Assembly (NCBI RefSeq): GCF_900182955.1
Contig: NZ_FXUL01000018.1
Coordinates: 62,001-126,000 of the forward strand
From: Noviherbaspirillum suwonense
GTDB lineage: Bacteria; Pseudomonadota; Gammaproteobacteria; Burkholderiales; Burkholderiaceae_D
DNA length: 64,000 nucleotides
Direction of reading: 5' to 3'
This document shows, one piece after another, positions 1 through 8,038 of this stretch (position 1 is its first letter; the number at the start of each line of letters is the position of its first letter). A program made the position numbers and the translations under genes. A model generated the notes under the pieces. It was not told the origin of the DNA. It saw nothing but the letters and a program-made list of their open reading frames with translations, and made no database searches.

Positions 1-198
1 TGTCTGGGCATCGACCACAACGACTTCCTCCAGAACGCCGCCGGCGCGAAAGCAAATCTGGCAACGCCCTTCCTGAAACAGGAGGTGCACGTCAGAGACA
101 CGCCGCCTGGCCGCGTCATGGAATAGTTCGTTCAACTGGCGCGTCGCATCACGGTCGGTGTGACCGATGGCGATAAAAAGGTCTGGTTCCTTGATCAT
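1..198 (-). CDS. GspE/PilT/VirB11-type secretion ATPase, N-terminal part (runs off the left edge)
   Basis: The minus-strand frame starts at 198 and is still open at base 1, giving 66 residues. About residues 33-58 read RRVSDVHLLFQEG, then CQICFRAGGVLEE. This is the ASDVH..E..FRxxG signature of the N2 domain that precedes the RecA core in GspE/PilT/DotB-type ATPases. The Walker motifs would lie outside the window, so assignment to a pilus, DotB-like or VirB11-like branch is not possible. Its ATG overlaps the stop of the upstream gene as ATGA, which implies translational coupling with the transglycosylase genes. A second secretion ATPase (17093-18838) belongs to the pilus operon, so this one probably serves another step. 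Confidence 0.6.
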   Translation of the reverse strand, partial: MIKEPDLFIAIGHTDRDATRQLNELFHDAARRRVSDVHLLFQEGRCQICFRAGGVLEEVVVVDAQT

Positions 199-470
199 GT
201 GTTTTCTGCCTTGCACACGTTCGGCTGACCGTAGAACTGCTGCGAGAGGAAGCGCTGCGTGCCGGAGTCGGCATGGATGCTGTATTTCAGCATTTCAAGC
301 CGTGCATCGGTGCTGAGCCAGTTGTGGCCGGCCCAGCGAATGCCATCCATAGCGATGCGAACCGGCGCTGCGCCACGGTCAACGCGCGTGCAGGAGTCGG
401 GCGAGGCCACGACGTACAGGGCAAACCCGATAGCCAGCGCGGAAGCTGCGCCCCCGATGATTGTTTTCAC
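195..470 (-). CDS. Small membrane-anchored or secreted protein of the transfer operon
   Basis: The 91-residue protein has one hydrophobic segment at about residues 5-23, which could be an uncleaved signal anchor. The rest is a short soluble part with two cysteines, one just after the segment (SPDSC) and one near the C-terminus (NVCKA), which could form a disulfide in the periplasm. It lies between the lytic transglycosylase and the partial ATPase, 2 bp after the former and overlapping the latter by 4 bp, so the three are likely one transcript. I do not recognise the family. A small periplasmic accessory of the conjugation or pilus machine is an inference from position only. Confidence 0.55.
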   Translation of the reverse strand: MKTIIGGAASALAIGFALYVVASPDSCTRVDRGAAPVRIAMDGIRWAGHNWLSTDARLEMLKYSIHADSGTQRFLSQQFYGQPNVCKAENT

Positions 471-472
471 AG

Positions 473-895
473 TTAATTTCCTAAGTTAAGGTTTTTCCAG
501 ACCTTCATGGCGTACACCTCCTGTTTGTCCGTCGAGCGTGCGTTATAGGCACCGACAGCCTTCCAGGTGCGGCCATGCCGAACAAAGTTATTGGCGAGCA
601 CCCATGCACCCACATTGACGTTCGTGCAGGGATCGAAAAGCCGCGAGCGGTCGATTCCCCACTTTCGCAGCGTGGGCAGCCAACTGTCGTTGATCTGCAT
701 GAGGCCGATATCTTCGCTGCCGTTGCTGTTGACATTCACCGCATTGGCCCGATAAGAAGATTCGGTCTTTGCAATGGCCATCAACAATGACTTGTCGACC
801 TTGTAGCGGCTCGCCGCTTCATCGAAGCAAAAGGCATGGGCGCTGAGGGAGAATGCTGCCATCAAGGCAAAAGCACATACAGTTCGGGTATTCAT
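473..895 (-). CDS. Lytic transglycosylase of the VirB1/PilT type
   Basis: The 140-residue protein starts with a signal peptide that probably ends near AHA-F (residues 20-22). The SLT fold follows: the catalytic-glutamate motif AKTESSY at about residues 42-48, then GLMQIND at about 64-70, and VGAYNA near 115. These are the family's E, GLMQ and AYN motifs. Such enzymes open the peptidoglycan locally so that a conjugation channel or pilus can cross it. Its length is typical of the specialised enzymes found in transfer operons. It is divergent from the Sel1-repeat gene; a TATAAT hexamer on the minus strand at 908-903 lies just upstream of its ATG. Confidence 0.88.
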   Translation of the reverse strand: MNTRTVCAFALMAAFSLSAHAFCFDEAASRYKVDKSLLMAIAKTESSYRANAVNVNSNGSEDIGLMQINDSWLPTLRKWGIDRSRLFDPCTNVNVGAWVLANNFVRHGRTWKAVGAYNARSTDKQEVYAMKVWKNLNLGN

Positions 896-948
896 CCGTG
901 TTATTATACAGAAACAACACAGGTATTTATATCCAACCGGTATCCAAT

Positions 949-1833
949 ATGTATTTTTTTAGCAAACGACGACGCGCCATGCTGGCGCTTGGCCTGCTCG
1001 CAAGTCCCTTTGCAGCGGCGCAGGAAGCTGCCGGCATGGCCGACAAAATGATGGCGGTGCTGGGCAGCGCCAAGGAAAGCACGGAAGTCCTGCGTGCCTG
1101 GAGCGCCTACCGCGCCGGCAGCAAGGCGGCAGTCGGGGAGATTTTCTCTCTGGCGCAGCAAGGCAATGCGACTGCACAGAACTTCGCCGGTTGGATGCTC
1201 GATAACGGCAAGGGCGTCAAAAAAGACAGTGCTGCAGCGTTCAATTATTTCGTCGCATCCGCGAAGTCCTATCCGCTGGCCAGGTACAACGTCGGCGTCC
1301 TGTATTTTTTCGGCCGCGGTGTCACGAAGAATGAAGAACGCGCCTATGGCTTTTTCAAGGAGGCGGCGACCGGCGCCGGCGTACAGCAGGCCCAGGTAAG
1401 GCTGGCGCTGCATGCGCTTGCCAAGGGCGACCGGGATGAGGCGTGGAAGTGGGCCAACGAAGCATCCAACCGGGGAAATGTCATCGGCTTCTATCTGATC
1501 GGTCGAATGCTGTTTGAGAAGAAGAGCTACAAGGAGTCCTATGCGTGGCTGATGAAGGCTGCACAGGCTTCCGAGCCCAATTCGCCGGCGCTCCTGTCCA
1601 AAATCTATGAACAAGGCCTTGGCGCGGATAAAAATCCAATCATGGCTGCGGCCTGGTGGATGATTTACACGGGCAAGAACAAGGACAAGGCCGGGGCTGG
1701 TGCCGTTGCTGCTTTCAATCTGGAAGCTGCTGAGAGCAGGGAAGCGACGGCCTTTGCCAACAACTGGCTTGCGGCGCATGGAGACAGCCAGAAGGTCGAC
1801 TACAAGAACACGATCTACGAAGTGTTCGGCTAG
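949..1833 (+). CDS. Secreted Sel1-repeat (TPR-like) protein
   Basis: From the ATG at 949 the product has 294 residues. It begins with a charged segment and hydrophobic stretch (RRRAMLALGLLASPFAAAQ) that fits a signal peptide cleaved near residue 25. The rest is helical with Sel1-like repeats, for example AQNFAGWMLDNGKGVKKD, ARYNVGVLYFFGRGVTKNE and SPALLSKIYEQGLGADKN. Sel1 repeats form solenoids that hold protein partners together. A longer frame could start at 853, but that would overlap the divergent transglycosylase gene and lose the signal peptide position. It faces the TraN gene across a shared terminator. Its role in the element is unknown. Confidence 0.75.
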   Translation: MYFFSKRRRAMLALGLLASPFAAAQEAAGMADKMMAVLGSAKESTEVLRAWSAYRAGSKAAVGEIFSLAQQGNATAQNFAGWMLDNGKGVKKDSAAAFNYFVASAKSYPLARYNVGVLYFFGRGVTKNEERAYGFFKEAATGAGVQQAQVRLALHALAKGDRDEAWKWANEASNRGNVIGFYLIGRMLFEKKSYKESYAWLMKAAQASEPNSPALLSKIYEQGLGADKNPIMAAAWWMIYTGKNKDKAGAGAVAAFNLEAAESREATAFANNWLAAHGDSQKVDYKNTIYEVFG

Positions 1834-1854
1834 AAGGTGGGTAAGAGACGTAAA

Positions 1855-1885
1855 AAAACCGGGCGAGGCCCGGTTTTCTTTTTCC
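1855..1885. terminator. Probable bidirectional terminator
   Basis: A perfect 10-bp stem (AAAACCGGGC / GCCCGGTTTT, loop GAG) is flanked by A-rich and T-rich runs. It lies between the convergent Sel1-repeat gene and the TraN-like gene. Confidence 0.8.
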
Positions 1886-1888
1886 AGC

Positions 1889-3553
1889 CTATTTCACTGC
1901 AGGTAAGATCGGATTATTGACCGTCGGATTATTGGTGGTCCTGGTATTCAAATTGTCTGTCATCCGTTTGCTAATTTCATCTGCATTGGGAATCTGGACG
2001 GACGACATGATGTCAGTGACAAACTCGCCCATGTCTATTTTCGACCAGTCCATCTGGCCGAACTCGTCGGCGGTGAATCCCCGGCAGTCAGGATCTTTAG
2101 CAGTACCCCAAGTGCGCCCCAGCTGCGGGCGGCCCTGCTCATTGATGATCCGGGACAGCTTGCTGTTGAAGCAGCAATAATTCTGTTTGGTTTCGACACA
2201 GCCACCCAGCACCTTGGAAGAGCAATACGATCCGACATAAGTACACAAATTTGCTCCCCTTGCCATGCCCAGCTTTTGTTCCTCCGGTTCACATTTAATC
2301 ATCTCCATGACGATTTGCATGGCTATGGCGAAGGCAAGCGCATAAGGGTTGAAATACATTTGCATACCCATGAAGGACCCGCCCAATTCAGAAGCAGCGG
2401 TCCCCAAGAACGTCGGAGCGGCCCCTCCAGCTGCGCCGACGCTAAAACCGTACGCGCCGAAGGAAGCTGTAAAGTTGGTTGGCTCAAACAGTGTCGACAC
2501 GCATGAGCTGCCAGAGCCAAGCCAGCCGGTGTCGCTGTAAAGAAAATCATATGCATATTTGCTTCCCAGGTTCGCCACTTCGCCAGCACCTGACTTTCCG
2601 GCGTCCATCAGCATTTGTGTCATGACACTGTTGTTGTCCTGACCAGTTGCGGTATCTGTCTTACAACAGTTTTTCAAGCCTACGTAGCCTTTCGTGCAGC
2701 CTTGTGCGATTCCCCTGAATAAATTGGAGGCATCAGGATCATATTTCCCTGCTTCCCGCATTGCTTCCTGCATGGCGACTGCTTGGGCGAAATCCGTATC
2801 GTTTGGCGAAGAAGTGTCCCAACAAGTCCCGTTCTGGCACACTTGGCGCACGCTGCAGTCCTCTTCAGTTCTTGTTTCGCCTTTGCGAGTAAGGCAGCTA
2901 TACGAAATTTGCTTCATGGTGCACCCAAAACCGTTCGGGTCCTGCGTCAGACAGGTCGAGTCTACTTGGGTGCATCCCTTGTTCCTGAGATCCTGGCAGT
3001 CATCGTTTTTCGACGGCATCAGGCATGAGTAGTCGTCCTTGTACTCCCAGCAGTCTTTGTAGACGGGCAGGCCGTTGATTACTCTTGTTTCCGGGCCTTG
3101 AGTACAGGTATGAGCGGCCAATTGGCAATGGACATTACTCTCCTGCGGTGCACATTGGGTATGATTGAATTCATCCTTGACCACCGTGTATGTCCCGTCC
3201 AGCCGTACCGTGTTGGGCGGAGTTGCTGTATTAATATCATTGCAACGGTAGGTGAAGGTTTGATCGATCACCGCGCCATTAAATGCGTAGCTTTTAACCT
3301 GGGCCGAGGTTTGATAGCACCCCGGGGTATTCCTGATCGCGGCACAGTAGTCCACAGAATTCGGCTTGACGCACTCGTAGGTGTCCTGATAGTTCCAGCA
3401 CCCTCCGACGTCAGCCAGCGTGACGATCGTGCCGCCAATATTTTTCTCTGGTGTGGTGTCCACACAGACCGACGCGGTTTGCCGGCAATCTCCAGCATAC
3501 GCAACGTTTGCCATCGTAACTATGAGTGCCAGGATGATGTGCTTTGCTCTCAT
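1889..3553 (-). CDS. traN: TraN-like conjugative mating-pair stabilisation protein, C-terminal half
   Basis: The start at 3553 is chosen because its ATG overlaps the previous stop as ATGA, is preceded by AGAGGA, and begins a good signal peptide (MRAKHIILALIVTMANVAYA). The mature 530-residue protein is very cysteine-rich. Repeated modules of the type GCWNYQDTYEC, DCWEYKDDYSC and CTMKQISYSC are followed by the CC-containing core (KNCCKTD, YCCFNSKLSRI) and EQGRPQLG, all typical of TraN. TraN is exported to the outer membrane of F-type donors and stabilises the mating pair. Family members are often longer; here the N-terminal portion appears to be encoded by the separate gene upstream. Confidence 0.85.
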   Translation of the reverse strand: MRAKHIILALIVTMANVAYAGDCRQTASVCVDTTPEKNIGGTIVTLADVGGCWNYQDTYECVKPNSVDYCAAIRNTPGCYQTSAQVKSYAFNGAVIDQTFTYRCNDINTATPPNTVRLDGTYTVVKDEFNHTQCAPQESNVHCQLAAHTCTQGPETRVINGLPVYKDCWEYKDDYSCLMPSKNDDCQDLRNKGCTQVDSTCLTQDPNGFGCTMKQISYSCLTRKGETRTEEDCSVRQVCQNGTCWDTSSPNDTDFAQAVAMQEAMREAGKYDPDASNLFRGIAQGCTKGYVGLKNCCKTDTATGQDNNSVMTQMLMDAGKSGAGEVANLGSKYAYDFLYSDTGWLGSGSSCVSTLFEPTNFTASFGAYGFSVGAAGGAAPTFLGTAASELGGSFMGMQMYFNPYALAFAIAMQIVMEMIKCEPEEQKLGMARGANLCTYVGSYCSSKVLGGCVETKQNYCCFNSKLSRIINEQGRPQLGRTWGTAKDPDCRGFTADEFGQMDWSKIDMGEFVTDIMSSVQIPNADEISKRMTDNLNTRTTNNPTVNNPILPAVK

Positions 3554-4731
3554 AGTGTCCTCTGCCGCAATGCTTGACAACCATCAGATACGGTCGTGCC
3601 CACAATCGCTTTCCGGCTGCCTGAAAGTGAGACTGCACAGGGACCAACAGCCTTGGCGTTTATGCATACCAATTCGATTTTGTTATAGCCTTGCCGCAGG
3701 TAGGGCGTCACATTGATGTTGGGATTTAGGCCGTGGCAACCGGCGTTACAGTTGTCATCGCCGTAAGACGATGGCCTGCCGTCTCTGAAGAAAAAGCCGG
3801 TGGTGGTTTGCATTTGACAGGCATACCCACCGTCGCCCCACAAGTCCCCACACCATTCTTGCGTTGTCGTGGCAAAGTAGCTATACCGTAGATCGCCATT
3901 GAGCGACGGAACGATATTTTGGTATACCAGGTTGTCATTGATCCAGAGCTGTCCGTAATTGTCTACCGTGTAACTGTCCAGCGTAAATTGGTCCGGAACA
4001 CCGTCAATATTGATGCTCATATCGAACGTTCTTGTGCTCCATTCCGGCACCTCGGAGCCGCGATTAACCGACCATGACTGGGGATAGGAAGCAAACACGG
4101 GAGACACACCCCGGTTGCAGTTCACCTGCTCCAGTGCATTGAGCGTGACGTCGCACATGAAATTGGAAGCGCTGTTGACAACGACCTCTCGCCCCATGAC
4201 GCAATTCATTGCGGAGACCGGGTTATATTCGTTGCAGGATTCGATCCGATACTGGCTTGGTGTCGTAGTCGTCTTCAGCACGCAGCCATTGTCCGAGAAC
4301 ATGTCCTTCTTTGCGTTGTTGATCGCTGAACGGCCGGCAAGAACTGCAGGATCGTTTGACGAAAGCTGAAACCGCTTCCGATTGTCCGGATTCTTGGCCA
4401 GGAAATTAACCGCCTCGCACTCCTGATTGGCTACCTTGTCCGTGCCTTTTGCCTCCGTCTTGCATTCGGTAATGCGCGACGAGCCGATCCCGAAAATATC
4501 GGTCGAAACGAATCCTGCCGACTGCTTGGGGCTGGGATTGTAGAAGGGCGTGTTTTTGGCATTGGTTTGGTTCACATTTGCCGCGGATTTGCCCAACTGG
4601 CTTTTAGCGAAGTCAATCCCCGCATCATGCTTCGAAGTCAGCTGCGCGGGATCGAATGCCGGACCTGCCGCCTGCACACTCGCAATAAGGCAAGCAGCAA
4701 CAAGTCCGGCTGCAAGGTGTAAGTACTTCAT
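3550..4731 (-). CDS. TraN-associated secreted protein (probable N-terminal half of a split TraN)
   Basis: The 393-residue protein has a signal peptide (residues 1-21, cut after VQA). An N-terminal segment is reminiscent of TraN N-termini (FDPAQLTSKHDAGIDFAKS). A cysteine-containing region follows, and a beta-rich domain rich in Trp, Tyr and Asn spans about residues 215-370 and includes paired cysteines (EWCGDLWGDGGYACQ, DNCNAGCHG). It overlaps the downstream TraN gene by 4 bp and the upstream small gene by 4 bp, so the three form a tightly coupled operon. Because each has its own signal peptide, this looks like an established two-gene arrangement rather than a recent frameshift. The assignment as TraN partner rests on context and cysteine pattern. 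Confidence 0.65.
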   Translation of the reverse strand: MKYLHLAAGLVAACLIASVQAAGPAFDPAQLTSKHDAGIDFAKSQLGKSAANVNQTNAKNTPFYNPSPKQSAGFVSTDIFGIGSSRITECKTEAKGTDKVANQECEAVNFLAKNPDNRKRFQLSSNDPAVLAGRSAINNAKKDMFSDNGCVLKTTTTPSQYRIESCNEYNPVSAMNCVMGREVVVNSASNFMCDVTLNALEQVNCNRGVSPVFASYPQSWSVNRGSEVPEWSTRTFDMSINIDGVPDQFTLDSYTVDNYGQLWINDNLVYQNIVPSLNGDLRYSYFATTTQEWCGDLWGDGGYACQMQTTTGFFFRDGRPSSYGDDNCNAGCHGLNPNINVTPYLRQGYNKIELVCINAKAVGPCAVSLSGSRKAIVGTTVSDGCQALRQRTL

Positions 4732-5147
4732 TTGAGATCCTTTGCAGAAGGCTGGGGCGCGACGGGAAACTGAGCAAGGTCAACGCCATCTGATGGATAT
4801 GAGCCGTCGGCACAGACATTCATCTCGAACGTGGTTTCAAAGGGCCGGGAAGAGCCGTCCGGGCCGGGAACATTGTCCTGGCCAAGGGTGAATTTCAGGC
4901 GACCGCATCCAACGTCCTTGAACCGCTTGAGCAACACGACCTTAGCCTGGACCGGACTGGCCGATCGCGTAATGGTCTTGAACTTGTCTGCGATACCGCC
5001 TGTCATCGTGCCCGTAAAGACGCCATCCCCGAGTGCGGCAAGGACAATGGCCTTGCTGTCGGCCGCATGCGCCGGCGCAAATACGACAAGAGCCATGATG
5101 GCTGTTGCAGCCATGACGCCATAGCGTGACTTTCTTCTTCTGCTCAT
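4728..5147 (-). CDS. Small secreted protein, first gene of the TraN operon
   Basis: The 139-residue product has a basic N-terminus followed by a signal peptide that ends at AHA-AD (residue 29). The mature part of about 110 residues contains two cysteines (VGCGRLKF and MNVCADG), likely disulfide-bonded in the periplasm, and ends in a proline-rich tail. Its stop overlaps the start of the next gene as ATGA. I do not recognise the family. Operon position suggests a periplasmic helper of mating-pair stabilisation. Confidence 0.6.
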   Translation of the reverse strand: MSRRRKSRYGVMAATAIMALVVFAPAHAADSKAIVLAALGDGVFTGTMTGGIADKFKTITRSASPVQAKVVLLKRFKDVGCGRLKFTLGQDNVPGPDGSSRPFETTFEMNVCADGSYPSDGVDLAQFPVAPQPSAKDLK

Positions 5148-5233
5148 TGATTAACCTTGATGATTTTGGGATACGCCTCTAGTATATCTACCTGTTATGC
5201 GTTTGTATGCAAAAATAGATAGAAAGCAAGAAA

Positions 5234-5641
5234 TTGAGTTCAAAAGGAGCGCACTTTGCCGTAGGCGTGCTGGTTGCAGCGGCATCCGTTTATCTCGCGC
5301 GTGACGTCTTTACGCCCTGGCAGCTGCTGCTTCTGGCTTGCGGCTGCGTCTGGGGATCGAGTTCACCTGACTGGATGGAGATCTCGGGATGGGCCTGGTG
5401 GGGTACGCGCTACTCGCTTATCCCCCACAGGACCATCACGCACTGGATGATGGCGTGGATAGCGGCTACCATCTGGACCATGTGGCACGCAGTGGCGGAC
5501 GGGACGTTTATCTGGTGTATCGCAGCAGGGTTCACCTTGAGCGGGTTGACCCATGTGCTCATGGATGCCCGCACACCAATGGGCGTGCCTGTCTTTCATC
5601 CCTACAAACGACGCAAGCAACCAAAACGATACAGGCGGTAA
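5234..5641 (+). CDS. YdjM-like (DUF457) inner-membrane putative metal-dependent hydrolase
   Basis: The 135-residue protein starts at a TTG codon; a later start would remove the conserved AHFAVG segment. It has three or four hydrophobic segments. Conserved polar motifs are AHFAVG near the N-terminus, SSPDWME, HRTITHW at about 67-73, and GLTHVLMDARTPMGVP at about 104-119. The HRxxTH and HxxxDxxTPxG motifs are those of the YdjM/DUF457 family, inner-membrane proteins thought to coordinate a metal. It is followed 4 bp later by another small membrane protein with a metalloprotease-like motif. Function in the element is unknown. Confidence 0.75.
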   Translation: MSSKGAHFAVGVLVAAASVYLARDVFTPWQLLLLACGCVWGSSSPDWMEISGWAWWGTRYSLIPHRTITHWMMAWIAATIWTMWHAVADGTFIWCIAAGFTLSGLTHVLMDARTPMGVPVFHPYKRRKQPKRYRR

Positions 5642-5645
5642 GAGA

Positions 5646-6146
5646 ATGTGGTGGAAGCAGTTGCCAATTTTGTATTATCTGATTCCACCTTTGCTGCTGG
5701 CCCTTTTTGTGCGCATAAAATGCCGCAGCTTTCGACTGTGTGCCGCGTTCATGTTTTTCGGCGTCTTCGTGCATGAGACGCTGCATCTGGTCACCGGCGC
5801 CATCCTCGGTGCAAGGCCGGTTGGCATGTCTGTGATCCCGCGACTTGGGCAGCAGGGAACCATGGAGCTTGGGTCGGTCTGTTTTTCCAATATCACCTGG
5901 TACAACGCACTCCCGCTCGCCATTGCTCCCTTGTTCGGTTTGCCTCTGGCCGCTGCGGTGGCTTATTGGCGAACTATGGGAGGATGGACATTCCTTTGGA
6001 TTGATCCACCGGTCTGGATTGCGCTCGCATCGGTACTGATCAGCTGCTGGCCATCCTCGACAGACTGGCGCATTTCATTGCAGTCCTGGCCGATCTACCT
6101 CGGCGCAGTTGGCTATATTGCATGGCTCTATTTTCCAATTCCGTGA
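5646..6146 (+). CDS. Membrane protein with an HExxH motif (site-2-protease-like)
   Basis: The start at 5646 follows the previous stop by 4 bp and is preceded by GGTAAGAG; the product has 166 residues. It has four to five hydrophobic segments. FVHETLHLVTGAILGARPVG at about residues 39-58 holds an HExxH zinc site inside a membrane segment, as in M50 site-2 proteases and their DUF3267 relatives. The second M50 motif (NxxPxxxLDG) is not evident; a DPP near residue 119 is the only candidate for a third ligand. A small intramembrane metalloprotease-like protein is therefore possible but unproved. Pairing with the YdjM-like gene suggests a common envelope role. Confidence 0.55.
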   Translation: MWWKQLPILYYLIPPLLLALFVRIKCRSFRLCAAFMFFGVFVHETLHLVTGAILGARPVGMSVIPRLGQQGTMELGSVCFSNITWYNALPLAIAPLFGLPLAAAVAYWRTMGGWTFLWIDPPVWIALASVLISCWPSSTDWRISLQSWPIYLGAVGYIAWLYFPIP

Positions 6147-6200
6147 AAGTCATCCCCCTCCATAAGGCCAACGTGAGTGCCTCAACTATGGAGAATTTTG

Positions 6201-6548
6201 ATGAACGCAGCTTTGGTAAAGACGTGTGGTTCTTGCGAGCACAGCACGCCAAGCACCGTCGAGAACATGACCGGCTTTGTGTGGTGCATGAAGCGCCAGC
6301 AGGCAGGTCGCAGTATGGAAGCAGTTTTCCACAATCCGGATTGGCAGCGTGAATGCGTGGCGTTTTCGAGCCTGGGTATGAAAGGGGCCGCCATTAAGGA
6401 GGCTGTCTTGCCCAGCACCGACTCGATGACGTCGAGCATCCCGATGTTGATTCAGGCGGCTCCAGCTTCCGTTAAAACCGTACCGTCGCCAGTATTGAAC
6501 GCGAAAGCCTCCCACACGCCAGATCTGTTTGCCGATCTGTTTATCTAA
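6201..6548 (+). CDS. Small cysteine-containing protein of unknown function
   Basis: The ATG at 6201 has a GGAG eight bases upstream and yields 115 residues. The N-terminal half carries CGSC at about residues 9-12, then WCMKR near 28 and a further Cys (QREC) near 51. This Cx2C...C...C spacing could hold a zinc ion or iron-sulfur cluster. The C-terminal half is low-complexity and rich in Ser, Pro and Ala, and is probably disordered. No family was recognised. It is followed at once by a terminator. Confidence 0.6.
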   Translation: MNAALVKTCGSCEHSTPSTVENMTGFVWCMKRQQAGRSMEAVFHNPDWQRECVAFSSLGMKGAAIKEAVLPSTDSMTSSIPMLIQAAPASVKTVPSPVLNAKASHTPDLFADLFI

Positions 6549-6556
6549 CGTACCCG

Positions 6557-6590
6557 ATCCCTGCCGCCTTGTGCTGCAGGGATTTTTCTT
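6557..6590 (+). terminator. Rho-independent terminator
   Basis: Stem ATCCCTGC / GCAGGGAT followed by TTTTTCTT, directly downstream of the small cysteine-containing gene. Confidence 0.75.
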
Positions 6591-6743
6591 AGTAGGTTGT
6601 CAAGGAAGTAATTTTCTGATGTTAAACGGCAGCAGCCTTTGCATTTTTTGTTTCTTTCTTTCAATACGTCCGGTATTATATGTTTCTGTAAATCATCACC
6701 GTGAGTCAAGAGAACGGTCTGTTGGCATCTTCAGGAAAATCAA

Positions 6744-7358
6744 ATGAAAGCATTTCAAATTTTTATCGCAGCGATCACCCTTGCAATTTCTGCTCAGGCG
6801 TCAGCTTGCATACTCTGTGACTATCCTGTAACGACAATTTCAGAGGATTCAACTCTGTCTTACGGTACAGTTGTATCACTGGAGCCAGTCGATATGTCTC
6901 AAGTTGATTACACCCAGTTAAATGACCATACCATGGCCCAGGCCGGCGCTGCACTTAGCGGCGGAAGTTTTACCGGAGCAGTTATTGGCTCTGTTGTAGC
7001 TATAGTTGCCGATGCGGTGGTACACAAGTCCACCAAGGTTATAGATGGTTATATGCTCGGCATTCAGCTTGATACAGGCGAGCAGTTGAAGGTCGTTCGG
7101 ACTAAAAATCAGGCGAAGTCCGCAGGCTACGACAAAGTTGGAGCACGGCTATCCATCGTTGCTTCGCCGAAGATGACCTATTACAAAGGCTCAAATGTAA
7201 CCAAGGAGGAATCGCCGGATTGGATTGCTCGCCGCGCCCCTCATCAGGTTAAAAAACCAGTTGATAGCGCATCGGAAGTGAAGCCGGCCGAAGAAAAGGC
7301 AGAAGTACAGCCTGCAATTACCAACGCGGAAGAAGCCAAGACGGCGTCTGCAAACTAA
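6744..7358 (+). CDS. Secreted protein with glycine-zipper segment
   Basis: The 204-residue protein has an AGGA ribosome site and a signal peptide (residues 1-20, cut near ASA). The mature N-terminus contains CILC, followed by an acidic segment. A Gly/Ala/Val-rich stretch at about residues 67-92 (AQAGAALSGGSFTGAVIGS) resembles the glycine zippers of SlyB/Pcp-type outer-membrane proteins. A folded middle part follows, and a Lys/Glu/Ala-rich tail is likely disordered. CILC after the signal could also serve as a lipobox, but the -3 to -1 residues ASA are not ideal. A function was not recognised. Confidence 0.6.
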   Translation: MKAFQIFIAAITLAISAQASACILCDYPVTTISEDSTLSYGTVVSLEPVDMSQVDYTQLNDHTMAQAGAALSGGSFTGAVIGSVVAIVADAVVHKSTKVIDGYMLGIQLDTGEQLKVVRTKNQAKSAGYDKVGARLSIVASPKMTYYKGSNVTKEESPDWIARRAPHQVKKPVDSASEVKPAEEKAEVQPAITNAEEAKTASAN

Positions 7359-7361
7359 GAG

Positions 7362-7393
7362 CGGCCCCGATTCATCACCGGGGCCGTTTTTTT
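7362..7393 (+). terminator. Rho-independent terminator
   Basis: Perfect stem CGGCCCCG / CGGGGCCG followed by seven T, just after the glycine-zipper protein gene. Confidence 0.88.
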
Positions 7394-7507
7394 CCCATCT
7401 CACTTTGGATTGCACAATCCAATCTCCTTTTGTCGCTCCATGTTTCGCATTTCCTGATCGCCAGGCTTACGCAAAAGCCCGGCATCCACCATTTCAGGAG
7501 ATGCAAA

Positions 7508-7927
7508 ATGTACAGAGTAGGAACTTGGGTCGGGGCCAAGCGCTGGCCCAATCGCATGAGCCATCCGGACAACTGGGGCAAACCCATCGGGGGCCAGGTC
7601 ATTGACTTCACCGATCCCCGCGCATGGGCCAATACCCCGCAATTCCCAGCCGATAATCCTCATGCCGGCGAGGTCATGGGCGTTGCCTTGAAAGCCAAGA
7701 CAGAAGGCCGCCTGGATAACGTGATCCCGGTGTATTGGGATTTCGGCTCACATCGCCGCGTCTGCTGGGAGCGTGTATCAGAAGTCCATACGTTCGAAGA
7801 AGACATCGCGCTATGGAAGGCAGCGAAAGCCATGAAATGGGATGAACTGATTCATCCCCGCAGGCGAAAGCCCCGCACCCTCGCGGAATTTCTTCCCGAA
7901 ACCCTGCAGCATCTGGCGCCTGCCTGA
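7508..7927 (+). CDS. Hypothetical protein
   Basis: The ATG at 7508 lies seven bases after AGGAG (7496-7500), which decides this start over longer frames and over the out-of-frame ATG at 7501. The 139-residue product has no signal peptide or membrane segment. It is rich in Trp and Pro in the N-terminal half (WVGAKRWPNRMSHPDNWG) and has a basic PRRRKPR patch near residue 121. No family was recognised. It sits as a single gene between two terminators, so it probably has its own promoter. Confidence 0.6.
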   Translation: MYRVGTWVGAKRWPNRMSHPDNWGKPIGGQVIDFTDPRAWANTPQFPADNPHAGEVMGVALKAKTEGRLDNVIPVYWDFGSHRRVCWERVSEVHTFEEDIALWKAAKAMKWDELIHPRRRKPRTLAEFLPETLQHLAPA

Positions 7928-7936
7928 AGCTGCACC

Positions 7937-7970
7937 CCCCGATCCGGCCATGGCCAATCGGGGTTTTTTT
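7937..7970 (+). terminator. Rho-independent terminator
   Basis: Stem CCCCGAT / ATCGGGG followed by seven T, ten bases after the upstream stop codon. Confidence 0.88.
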
Positions 7971-7983
7971 ATCATATCTTAGT

Positions 7984-8011
7984 ATTATATTTTCCTGTTA
8001 TCAAATATAAT
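7984..8011 (+). promoter_or_regulatory. Inverted repeat overlapping a -10 box upstream of the RecG-like gene
   Basis: Perfect 9-bp arms ATTATATTT (7984-7992) and AAATATAAT (8003-8011) are separated by 10 bp. The right arm contains TATAAT, 28 bases before the RecG-like start codon, so a dimeric regulator bound here would block this promoter. No protein is assigned to the site. Confidence 0.5.
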
Positions 8012-8038
8012 GCAATACCGCAACGTTTTCCATTCATC

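Noticed and set aside
904-1779. 291-codon minus-strand open frame
   Set aside because: It lies opposite the Sel1-repeat gene, has no signal or motif, and reads as a low-information shadow of it.
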